Under the pieces are notes generated by a model. The model saw only the letters and a list, made by a program, of their open reading frames with translations, made no database searches and was not told where the DNA came from. 36,867 nucleotides of DNA, taken from NCBI GenBank assembly GCA_021731625.1, contig JAKFXC010000085.1, positions 1-36,867 on the forward strand, in the 5' to 3' direction. The stretch comes from Candidatus Omnitrophota bacterium (GTDB lineage Bacteria > Omnitrophota > Gorgyraeia > Zapsychrales > Fredricksoniimonadaceae). Numbering within the stretch: position 1 is the first letter of the stretch; each line of letters starts with the position of its first letter. The position numbers and the translations under genes are program-made. Shown in pieces: positions 16,026-23,161 of the stretch.

Positions 16026-16713
16026 CCACGAACGGCAAAGCAGTGTCGGCCCTTAAAATGCGCGGGCCCAGGTCAATGGTCTTAAAGCCAAGGTTTATCA
16101 ACTGCTCCAATTCGTAAGGCAAGATGCCGCCTTCCGGCCCAATCACTAAGGTCGCCGGGATTTTAAGGCCCTGCGGGCAGGGCGTGCCAGTGCCGGGGTG
16201 GGCCACCAGAGGCAAAGTGCCTTTCATGACCGCCGGAAGCTCGTCCTGGACGAACGGGCTGAAGCGGTCTTTGACCGTGACCTGCGGCATCATGGTGTCC
16301 TTGCCCTGCTCCAGACCTAGGCAGAGTTGTTCCTTGATTACGTCCGATTTTAACGACGAAGAATTCCAAAGCCCTTGTTCCACACGGGCAAAACTTAGGA
16401 TGATCATTTTTTTAATGCCCAATGCGGCTGCGAAGGCCAACGTGCGTTTAAAAATATGCGGACGAGGCAAGGCTAGGATGAGGGTCAGTGGCAACGGCGG
16501 CGGCGGGTCCTGATCCAGCGTGACGTTTAACACAATGGTTTCGCCGACATCGATGATTTGCCCCTGCCCCATCTTCCCATTGCAAAGGCCAACGCCCAAC
16601 TGATCGCCGGGGCGGGATTTTAGGACGGAGGCAATGTGGTCGCGGCGGCGGCCGCAGAGTTTGACTTGGCCAGCGGCGATAAAATCTTCCGCAAACAGCA
16701 ACACCAGGTTCAT
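16006..16713 (-). CDS. rsmE: 16S rRNA (uracil-1498-N3)-methyltransferase RsmE
   Basis: 235 residues. It has an N-terminal PUA-like part (HIASVLKSRPGDQLGVG) and a C-terminal SPOUT knot with VIGPEGGILPYELEQL and DLGPRILRADTALPFVV, the two RsmE signatures that bind S-adenosylmethionine. It methylates U1498 of 16S rRNA. It overlaps panB by 4 bp. The N-terminal part is slightly short compared with E. coli RsmE but within the family range. Confidence 0.94.
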   Translation of the reverse strand: MNLVLLFAEDFIAAGQVKLCGRRRDHIASVLKSRPGDQLGVGLCNGKMGQGQIIDVGETIVLNVTLDQDPPPPLPLTLILALPRPHIFKRTLAFAAALGIKKMIILSFARVEQGLWNSSSLKSDVIKEQLCLGLEQGKDTMMPQVTVKDRFSPFVQDELPAVMKGTLPLVAHPGTGTPCPQGLKIPATLVIGPEGGILPYELEQLINLGFKTIDLGPRILRADTALPFVVGKIYI

Positions 16714-17531
16714 CGCAGTTTCGAACGTTCTTCCGGCGGCATGTGAAAGGAATGTGCATCATCGGGAAAACGGCCGGATGCCACGTCGTCCCTATATTGC
16801 TTGAAGGCCTGCAGCATCAAAGGGCCGAGGTCGACAAATTTTTTGGAAAACTTGGGACTATGGCGCACGGTGAGGCCCAGCAGGTCGTGGGTTACTAACA
16901 CTTGCCCGTCGCAATGCACGCCGGCCCCGATGCCGATGGTGGGGATCTTAAGTTGCCGGGTGATTTGGGCGGCCAATTCGGCCGGGACGCACTCCAAAAC
17001 CACCGCAAAACAACCGGCCGCTTCGAGGTCCCGGGCATTGCCGATGATCCGCCGGGCACTGGCCGCGTCTTTGCCCTGCACCCTCATGCCGCCGGTTTGG
17101 GTGGCGGTCTGGGGGGTCAGTCCCACATGGCCCATCACCGCCATGCCCTCGGCCACCATGGCTTTGGCCGTTGCGGCACAATCCTCAAACCATTCCAGCT
17201 TGACGGCCCGGCACCCGCCCTCATCTAGAAACAACCGGGCATTGGCCAGGGCTTTTTGCTTGTCCACCTGATAGGACCCAAAGGGCATATCTCCGACGAC
17301 CAGGGCATTTTTTACTGCCCGGGACACGGCTTTGCTGTGGTGCAGCATCTCCTTCATGCCGACTTCTGTGGTCGACTCCAGACCCAAAACCACATTGGCC
17401 AGCGAATCGCCGACGAGGACAATGTCGATGCCGCCCTGGTCTAAAAAATAGGCGGTGGGAAAGTCATATGCGGTGAGCATAACGATTTTTTCCCCGCGGC
17501 TTTTTTTCTGGGTGATGTCACGCACATTCAT
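16710..17531 (-). CDS. panB: 3-methyl-2-oxobutanoate hydroxymethyltransferase
   Basis: 273 residues, normal length. Diagnostic segments are VMLTAYDFPTAYFLDQGGID, VLVGDSLANVVLGLEST with the metal-binding Asp, VGDMPFGSYQ, VKLEW and VMGHVGLTPQ, and IGIGAGVHCDGQVLVTHDLLGL. The enzyme adds a hydroxymethyl group from 5,10-methylene-THF to ketoisovalerate, the first committed step of pantothenate and CoA synthesis. It is coupled by 4-bp overlaps to both neighbours. No panC or panD is in the window. Confidence 0.97.
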   Translation of the reverse strand: MNVRDITQKKSRGEKIVMLTAYDFPTAYFLDQGGIDIVLVGDSLANVVLGLESTTEVGMKEMLHHSKAVSRAVKNALVVGDMPFGSYQVDKQKALANARLFLDEGGCRAVKLEWFEDCAATAKAMVAEGMAVMGHVGLTPQTATQTGGMRVQGKDAASARRIIGNARDLEAAGCFAVVLECVPAELAAQITRQLKIPTIGIGAGVHCDGQVLVTHDLLGLTVRHSPKFSKKFVDLGPLMLQAFKQYRDDVASGRFPDDAHSFHMPPEERSKLR

Positions 17532-18841
17532 CGCTCTAAGAATTCCTTGATTTTTTTGGCGGCGGCCTTGCCTGAGGCAATGGCATCCACCACGGTCCCG
17601 GCGCCGGTGGCTACATCTCCGGCGGCAAAAATCTTATCGATGCTGGTTGCCGCAGTTGCCTGGTCGGTCCAGATCGTCTCATCGGGGTTAAACCGCAATT
17701 GCGGCAGGTGGTGACGGATGGCGCCATTGGGGCGCAGCCCCAGCGACAACACCACGCTCTGGGCTTCGACAAAACGTTCCGCGTCAAATCGGCAGGTCAT
17801 GCCCCTGGCAAACCCCTGGGGATCGGCCTCAATGGACAACACCTTGACCGACGCATGAACCCGCACCCCCTCCTCGACGGCGGCCTTCAAATCCTCCCCA
17901 TGCACGTCCATTTCCTCCTCGAGCCCTTCGAAAAACAAGTCCACCTCCTGGCCCAATCTCAGGGCCAGCCGGGCGGCGTCCAAGGCGGGGTAGTCGCCAC
18001 CTACCACGGCCGTGCGCTCGCCCAAAAAAAGCGCCGACACAGTTTCTGGCCCCGGAAGTTTGGAAAATAGCTGGCTGCGCAGAAAAAATTCCGGGGCGTA
18101 ATAGACCCCGCCCCAATGATGCCCAGGCATTTGTGTAAAAACCGGCAGACTGGCTCCGACGCCCATGAGCAAAGCACTGTATCCTTGCGCAAAAATGTCG
18201 ATGCCCGTTAGGGAACTGCCTACCGCCGCGTTAAAAACAAACTGCACCCCCATGTGCCTGAGCTCGGCGATTTGCTCGTCCAAAATTTTCTGCGGCAACC
18301 GAAATTCCGGCACGCCATAACGCAACAGTCCGCCGGCCTCGCCCATGGCCTCAAATATGGTGACCCCGTAACCGGCCTGGGCTAAAAAGAAAGCGGCGCT
18401 CATGCCGGTCGGACCGCTCCCGACGATGGCCACCTTTTTATCTTTGCCAGGCGGCAGCGCCTTTCGCTCTTTCTGCGGCCGGGACTTAGCAAAATCCGCC
18501 GCGTAACGTTCCAGCAAACGGATTTCAATCGGGGCCCCCTCGTGCTGGAAAATGCAGGCATGTTCGCAAGGGGCTGGGCATATGCGGCCGCAAATCGACG
18601 GGAACGGATTCTCGCGTTGGATGTGGGACAGCGCCCCGGCCACATCATCTTCCCGTAGCAAACGGATAAACCCCGGGATGTCGATCCCTAAAGGGCAGCC
18701 GGGCAGACACGACGCCACGGCGCATTGGGGACAGCGTCGGGCTTCTTCTAAGTTTTGTTTCTTGCCAAACCCCAGAACGACTTCATGAACGTTGGTAATG
18801 CGGCGCTCTTGGGGCTGGACGGGCGATTTTGCCCCTGCCAT
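17528..18841 (-). CDS. GltD/NfnB-like FAD-dependent pyridine nucleotide oxidoreductase with FeS clusters
   Basis: 437 residues. The N-terminus carries two four-Cys sets (C37, C40, C45, C49 and C84, C88, C92, C96), as in the glutamate synthase small subunit and NfnB. The FAD site GSGPTG is at 141-146. The second nucleotide-binding site (~279-290) reads VVGGDYPALDAAR instead of the usual VVGGGNVAMDAAR, and the following arginines (normally YRR) are replaced by FEG. GGAG precedes the ATG at 18841, so this start is well supported even though it lies inside the upstream flavoprotein gene. With that gene it looks like an Nfn-type transhydrogenase; a glutamate synthase partner is not seen. Confidence 0.88.
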   Translation of the reverse strand: MAGAKSPVQPQERRITNVHEVVLGFGKKQNLEEARRCPQCAVASCLPGCPLGIDIPGFIRLLREDDVAGALSHIQRENPFPSICGRICPAPCEHACIFQHEGAPIEIRLLERYAADFAKSRPQKERKALPPGKDKKVAIVGSGPTGMSAAFFLAQAGYGVTIFEAMGEAGGLLRYGVPEFRLPQKILDEQIAELRHMGVQFVFNAAVGSSLTGIDIFAQGYSALLMGVGASLPVFTQMPGHHWGGVYYAPEFFLRSQLFSKLPGPETVSALFLGERTAVVGGDYPALDAARLALRLGQEVDLFFEGLEEEMDVHGEDLKAAVEEGVRVHASVKVLSIEADPQGFARGMTCRFDAERFVEAQSVVLSLGLRPNGAIRHHLPQLRFNPDETIWTDQATAATSIDKIFAAGDVATGAGTVVDAIASGKAAAKKIKEFLER

Positions 18842-19629
18842 GTCTTCTCCTTCATTGCATCGTCCCTTCGCTGCAAATCCTCAAAATCCACGTCGTAACC
18901 ATTAAATTCCGGGCCTTCCACGCAGGCCAAGCGGAATTGATTGCCGACCCGGATGCGGCAGGAACCGCAGGTGCCGAGTCCATTGACCATCAAAGTGTTG
19001 GCGGTGATGCGCACCGGGATGGCCATGGGCCTCGCCATTGCGCTCGCCGCGCCCATCATCTCGACGGAACCGATGGCGTAAACCGCATGGACTTTGTGTT
19101 TGGCCAGCAATTCTTTCAGGACTTCGGTGGCCAGGCCCTTTCGTTCATAGGACCCGTCGTTGGTGGTGATAAACAAATCATCACAGACCACCCGCATCTG
19201 GGACTCCAGCATGAGGACTTTTTTGGACTTAGCCCCTATGATGCCGATGACCCGGTTCCCGCGTTTTTTAAGGGCTTTGCAAATAGGAAGGATTTGCGCC
19301 GCCCCGATACCCGTCGCTATGCAGATGACTGTGCCGTACTGCTGGACCATGGCGGGTTGACCCAAAGGGCCCAGCACCTGGGCCACGTCCTGGCCGATCG
19401 ACATGCCGCCAAAAAGTTTGGTCGCAGCGCCCACTTCGTGCACGATCAACGACAATGTGCCTTTGCGATCGTCGGTGTCAACAATCGTCAACGGGAAGGA
19501 TTTGACCCCCAGCAGGGGGGTCAGCATGACAAAATGCCCCGGCAAGGCGCGGCCGGCAATGGCCGGCGCCAGCACGTCCAGCCGCTTGATGTCCTGTGCG
19601 ATGATTTGTTTATGAATAATGGTGTGCAT
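18748..19629 (-). CDS. NfnA/SudB-like FAD/NAD(P)-binding flavoprotein with 2Fe-2S site
   Basis: 293 residues from ATG 19629; an upstream in-frame start would lie inside a repeat. Ferredoxin-reductase fold: FVMLTPLLGVKSFPLTIVD for FAD, CIATGIGAAQILPICKAL for NAD(P). The C-terminal cluster motif has C221, C224 and C236, but the position that is Asp in NfnA (and Cys in PyrK) is Asn216. NfnAB reversibly couples NADH and reduced ferredoxin to NADP+ reduction. The gene runs 94 bp into the next one; its last ~30 residues look unlike the family and are probably read through overlapping sequence. No good ribosome-binding site precedes the ATG. Confidence 0.85.
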   Translation of the reverse strand: MHTIIHKQIIAQDIKRLDVLAPAIAGRALPGHFVMLTPLLGVKSFPLTIVDTDDRKGTLSLIVHEVGAATKLFGGMSIGQDVAQVLGPLGQPAMVQQYGTVICIATGIGAAQILPICKALKKRGNRVIGIIGAKSKKVLMLESQMRVVCDDLFITTNDGSYERKGLATEVLKELLAKHKVHAVYAIGSVEMMGAASAMARPMAIPVRITANTLMVNGLGTCGSCRIRVGNQFRLACVEGPEFNGYDVDFEDLQRRDDAMKEKTWQGQNRPSSPKSAALPTFMKSFWGLARNKT

Positions 19630-19632
19630 AAA

Positions 19633-19750
19633 AATTAGGGCCAGCCCCCTATTATTTCCGGGGACGGCTTCGTCGCCACACTTCTCCAGATTTCCAGAAA
19701 ACCAACGCACCTCGAAATAATAAGGAAATAATAGGGGGCTGGCCCTAATT
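19633..19750. repeat. Family 2 palindromic element with 27-bp perfect terminal inverted repeats
   Basis: Left arm 19633-19659 and right arm 19724-19750 are perfect 27-bp inverted repeats (core AGGGCCAGCCCCCTATTATT) around a 64-bp unique centre. The centre has no ORF or transposase. One arm ends four bases before the nfnA-like start codon; the other contains two bases of the mini-lipoprotein stop. It has the form of a small non-autonomous (REP/MITE-like) element. Confidence 0.85.
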
Positions 19751-19907
19751 AAAAAAACACTCCCGGGGGGGGGGTTGGCAAATGGCCGGCGAACTCAAGG
19801 GCTTTGCCCAGCAACTCAAATGTGCCGCCGATGAGTTGACCCGGAATCCCCAACAAGGCGCACCCTCCTAAGCTCACGCACAGCACCGTCAAATAAACGC
19901 AATACAC
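19749..19907 (-). CDS. Mini-lipoprotein (52 aa), unknown function
   Basis: From a GTG start: a hydrophobic leader, then a lipobox VSLGGC with Cys16, a GIPGQLIGGTFELLGKALEF stretch and a Pro-rich end (PTPPPGVFF). This looks like a small secreted lipoprotein. GGAGG lies 18 nt before the GTG, further than usual, and the frame remains open upstream with KKI just before the GTG, so the real start is uncertain. A run of ten C (plus strand G, 19765-19774) falls in the last codons. It follows the 643-aa gene closely and precedes a family 2 element. Confidence 0.5.
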   Translation of the reverse strand: MYCVYLTVLCVSLGGCALLGIPGQLIGGTFELLGKALEFAGHLPTPPPGVFF

Positions 19908-19935
19908 TATTTTTTTAAAAGAAGACCTCCGGGCG

Positions 19936-21867
19936 CTATTTAAGAATCATCTCGGTCTCAATCGCTTTGGCATTGACCATCACTTTAAAACCCTGGGCAT
20001 GGATTGTCTCAAAACCTTTGAGGATAGGGACCAGCACCTGTTGGGAATTGAACATAAACAATTTATAATTTTCCGCCTGATCTTCGTATTTGGACAATAT
20101 GTCGTCAATCTCCTGCTGTTGGGCCCGGTTGGTCTTAATGTCGTCCCGCAAGGTCTCTTCCTGATTCTGGAAATTGGCAATGGTCTGGGCCAGGGTCGCG
20201 GCCTCATCGGCGGCCAAATCAGCGGTAGGCTTAGCCTGCCATTCCTGCATTTTTTCCAAGGCCTGTTTTAGTTCTGCTTCGGTGGAGACCATGTCCCCCG
20301 CCAGCTCCTTCTTCTTTTTCTGCCCTTCCTGTTTGTACAAGGAAACCGCGCTCACCTGCGACGAGAGGTATTTATTGCCCCAATCCAGCAAATCGCGCAG
20401 CCGACGGGCAAGGTCTCCTACCTTCAAGAACCCTACGCTCTGGACTTTGGCATTGAGCCCGAACGAGACAAAGGTCTTGTCCATTCTCAAAGACGTCAGC
20501 TGGTCTTTATAGGTGTCGATCGACTTTTTGAGCAGCTGACGGCTGGTGGCCGCCAACAGGTAATCATTGATAAAACAATACCCGGGGTCCATATTGCCAC
20601 CGAGCGGCAGGTCTAAATAATGGATGGGGATTTGGCCGTACTCCTCTTGTTTGAGAAGCCCCATTGGGGTGAGGGCCAGTTTAGCCAACAGCTCATCCGT
20701 TTTCCGGCGGTCGGCAATTTTCAAAAATGCCAAGAAGCGCGGGTAAGGAATCACGCCGCGGGTGTCCACATCGGTCAAATATCCCCCCGCCTCATTGGTC
20801 AACAGCGGCAACAAGGTTTCCCCCAGCTTGAAGCCTAAGCGTTTTTCCATCGACTTCTTGAATTTTTTGATGGGGGCAGATCCTTCTGGAACGGCCTGCA
20901 TCTGCTCCTGGATCTGCCGCGACATTTCCGGAAAATCGGCACAGCCGCTCCAAAAATATCCGATGATCCCCGAAGGCACAAATCCCGCCGGAGCATTCGG
21001 CCGGGCTTGGCAAGACAGCAATTGTTTCATGGCCGGGTCGACGGCCAGCGGGTTAAACTCAAAAATAAATTTGTACTTAGAGATCGGCCCCGGCATAAAC
21101 GAGACGGCGTACGTATTAAAGGCCATTCCGACCGGCGCGACGTCACCCCGCACATACATGAAGCCTTCGCCTTGCGCGTAGGCCCTAGACTGCGCGAAAA
21201 GGAAATGACGGTCCCGGCGCAAAGGCGGCATCTTGTGCCGGTTGACATCAATGACCGTTTTTAAGGCAGGTTCATTCTCCGCCGCGAAAATAAACATGTC
21301 CCCCAGCTGGGTGTAGGCCATGGCCTGGTTATTCTTAAAATGCACGTGCACGATGCGCTGCTGGGAATACATTTCCTGGCTGACACGGATGTCATCCCCG
21401 AAACGGGGTGAAAAATTGCTGAAAATTTCCATCAGCCGTACGGACGGCGACGGACGGGCGATCACCAAGAACCCGTAACCCAAAGGGTCGGCAGGGTCTG
21501 CCTCCTTGTGCTGATACACGGCAACGGCAATCTCTTTACCCAAAAAGCGCTGCACCAAGGGATTGTTAAACAGGTCCGACGCTTTTTTTTGGGCTTGGGT
21601 GTACTGGTCGATGAAGGCCTTTGGGACTTTATTATGGTCCAAGACTTTAGGCACATTGATGGCGGAAATATTTTTCCAGAATTCCGACTGCATGCCGTTC
21701 TGCCAATGCGTCACCGGGTGTTCCAGGCGGGCAAACACAATGGCCCCCTCGGGAAGCACATCTTCAAATGCCAGTTTGGGCCCGTACAAAAAAAATAAAA
21801 ACCAGCCCCCCACGGCGATGATCAGCAGCGCTAGGACGGACAGAATGATTTTCCAAATTTTAGGCAT
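19936..21867 (-). CDS. Large protein with N-terminal membrane anchor and C-terminal coiled coil, unknown function
   Basis: 643 residues. One transmembrane helix at ~6-28 with little before it, so the bulk should be outside the cytoplasm. The body (LPEGAIVFARLEHP, FLGKEIAVAVYQ, MYVRGDVAPVG, LLPLLTNEAGGYLTDVDTRG) resembles DUF3352-type proteins of unknown role, but the match is from memory. Residues ~540-615 are Glu/Gln/Lys-rich and heptad-like, predicting a coiled coil. It sits between tatD and the mini-lipoprotein, with short gaps on both sides. Confidence 0.72.
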   Translation of the reverse strand: MPKIWKIILSVLALLIIAVGGWFLFFLYGPKLAFEDVLPEGAIVFARLEHPVTHWQNGMQSEFWKNISAINVPKVLDHNKVPKAFIDQYTQAQKKASDLFNNPLVQRFLGKEIAVAVYQHKEADPADPLGYGFLVIARPSPSVRLMEIFSNFSPRFGDDIRVSQEMYSQQRIVHVHFKNNQAMAYTQLGDMFIFAAENEPALKTVIDVNRHKMPPLRRDRHFLFAQSRAYAQGEGFMYVRGDVAPVGMAFNTYAVSFMPGPISKYKFIFEFNPLAVDPAMKQLLSCQARPNAPAGFVPSGIIGYFWSGCADFPEMSRQIQEQMQAVPEGSAPIKKFKKSMEKRLGFKLGETLLPLLTNEAGGYLTDVDTRGVIPYPRFLAFLKIADRRKTDELLAKLALTPMGLLKQEEYGQIPIHYLDLPLGGNMDPGYCFINDYLLAATSRQLLKKSIDTYKDQLTSLRMDKTFVSFGLNAKVQSVGFLKVGDLARRLRDLLDWGNKYLSSQVSAVSLYKQEGQKKKKELAGDMVSTEAELKQALEKMQEWQAKPTADLAADEAATLAQTIANFQNQEETLRDDIKTNRAQQQEIDDILSKYEDQAENYKLFMFNSQQVLVPILKGFETIHAQGFKVMVNAKAIETEMILK

Positions 21868-21879
21868 AATTAAAATCTG

Positions 21880-22656
21880 TTAAAACCCGAACAAGGTCCG
21901 GGCGTTGTGATTGACTTGTTTTAACACCGTTGCCTCATCCAAATTTTTGAGCAACGCCAAGGCCGACAAAGTCCGACGCACATCTTTGGGTTCAGCCCAG
22001 TATTCGCCGGCGGGATCCTTGTACAGCACGGGTGCGTCCGTTTCAATGAGGATCCGCTCCAGCGGCGCCAGACTCATGGCCTCCCGTGATTGCGGGCTCA
22101 GGGCAATGCTTGGGCTCGTCGAGACGAAATAACCCGCGCTTAAAATCTGATCCAGAATATCCAACGGCCCGCTGTACCAGTGAAACAATACTTTGGTGTT
22201 TCCAGCCGCCCGGCTCATGTCGAAACATTCTTGCCAAGCCCCCCGGCTGTGAATGACAATAGGCAACCCCGTCGTGCCCGCAATCTCCAAATGCCTGGCA
22301 AAAGACTCTTTCTGCCAGCGCTGCACGTCGGGATCTTTGCGGGCCCATTTATACCAGAAGTCCAGTCCGGTTTCGCCGATGGCAATCGCCGGGCCGATCT
22401 CTGCAAGGATAAAGTCAAACGCCTCGGGGGGTATCTCGGCTTTGACCATTCCAGGATGAATGCCCAAAGCCGGGTGGATTTTAGGGACCGGGTATTGATG
22501 CGCAAGGTCCAGAGTTTTACGCATGGAGGCCACATCCACACTCATGGCTACGATGTCGGTGACCCCGGCCTCTTTCGCCCGCGACAAGGACCCGCTCACA
22601 TCCTGCAGCTGGTCCACATGGGCGTGGGAATCAATGATCCCGTCCGGCCCGTTCAT
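21880..22656 (-). CDS. TatD family metal-dependent hydrolase
   Basis: 258 residues with the TatD metal site: DSHAHVDQ near the N-terminus, GIHPG, IGETGLDFWY, PIVIHSRGA, VLFHWYSG and LIETDAP with the final Asp. Family members are two-metal nucleases or deacylases; E. coli TatD has 3'-5' exonuclease activity, while others act on D-aminoacyl-tRNA. Coupling to dtd by a 4-bp overlap is therefore of some interest. Length is normal and no motif is missing. Confidence 0.92.
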   Translation of the reverse strand: MNGPDGIIDSHAHVDQLQDVSGSLSRAKEAGVTDIVAMSVDVASMRKTLDLAHQYPVPKIHPALGIHPGMVKAEIPPEAFDFILAEIGPAIAIGETGLDFWYKWARKDPDVQRWQKESFARHLEIAGTTGLPIVIHSRGAWQECFDMSRAAGNTKVLFHWYSGPLDILDQILSAGYFVSTSPSIALSPQSREAMSLAPLERILIETDAPVLYKDPAGEYWAEPKDVRRTLSALALLKNLDEATVLKQVNHNARTLFGF

Positions 22657-23096
22657 GGCCGGCTGTCGATGACAAATGTCACCGGCCCGTCATTGATCAA
22701 ATTGACCTCCATCATAGCACGGAAACGACCGGTGGACACTGCGATGTTGTGTTTTTTCAACTGCGACACGAAATATTCGTACAACTCTTCCCCTTTGACT
22801 GGGTCCGCGGCCGCATCAAAAGAAGGGCGGCGGCCTTTGTCGCAATTGGCCAGCAGGGTAAACTGGGAAACCACTAAAAACGCGCCTCCCGCTTCCAAAG
22901 CCGGCAGGTTCATTCTTCCCTGCGGGTCCTCAAATACCCTTAAGTCCACCAGCTTCGCGGCCAGATAATCCGCATCCTGGGGGGTATCGGCCTTGGCCAC
23001 CCCCACAAAAATCAACAGCCCGGTCCCGATTGAGCCGACCAACTCGCCTCCCACCGTGACCCGGGCTTGCTTGACTCTTTGAACGACCAAACGCAC
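22653..23096 (-). CDS. dtd: D-aminoacyl-tRNA deacylase
   Basis: 147 residues if started at GTG 23096, giving the usual (M)RLVVQRVKQARVTV N-terminus; the longer frame to 23132 would cross the promoter. It contains the Dtd motifs FVGVAKADT, SQFTLLANCDKGRRPSF with the SQFTL catalytic loop, and a C-terminal NDGPVTFVID. It removes D-amino acids from mischarged tRNA. A TATAAT box ends only seven bases before the GTG and no Shine-Dalgarno is visible, so the mRNA may be leaderless. It is the first gene of the long minus-strand operon. Confidence 0.94.
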   Translation of the reverse strand: MRLVVQRVKQARVTVGGELVGSIGTGLLIFVGVAKADTPQDADYLAAKLVDLRVFEDPQGRMNLPALEAGGAFLVVSQFTLLANCDKGRRPSFDAAADPVKGEELYEYFVSQLKKHNIAVSTGRFRAMMEVNLINDGPVTFVIDSRP

Positions 23097-23103
23097 GCCC
23101 ACA

Positions 23104-23132
23104 ATTATAATTTCCCGCCGATGAATTGACAA
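23104..23132 (-). promoter_or_regulatory. dtd operon promoter
   Basis: On the minus strand, TTGTCA (23127-23132), 17 bases, TATAAT (23104-23109): five of six and six of six matches to consensus. The -10 is seven bases from the GTG start. The -35 overlaps the -35 of the divergent helicase promoter by five bases. Confidence 0.7.
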
Positions 23133-23154
23133 GCCATAATATTTATGTTAGAAA
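23126..23154 (+). promoter_or_regulatory. Helicase gene promoter
   Basis: TTGACA (23126-23131, perfect -35), 17 bases, TAGAAA (23149-23154) with an extended TGT at 23146-23148. The ATG at 23162 starts seven bases after the -10. It shares its -35 region with the divergent dtd promoter. Confidence 0.55.
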
Positions 23155-23161
23155 ACAGGCT

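Noticed and set aside
17528-18841. Glutamate synthase small subunit (gltD) as the firm call
   Set aside because: The FeS and FAD parts fit, but no large subunit is nearby and the partner is an NfnA/SudB-like gene, so an Nfn-type complex is more likely.
19630-19710. 27-residue N-terminal extension of the NfnA-like protein
   Set aside because: It is encoded by the repeat element; family members start at the MHTIIHK-like position.
22653-23132. Longer dtd start at 23132
   Set aside because: It would include the -10/-35 promoter; Dtd proteins begin at the RLVVQRV position, matching GTG 23096.
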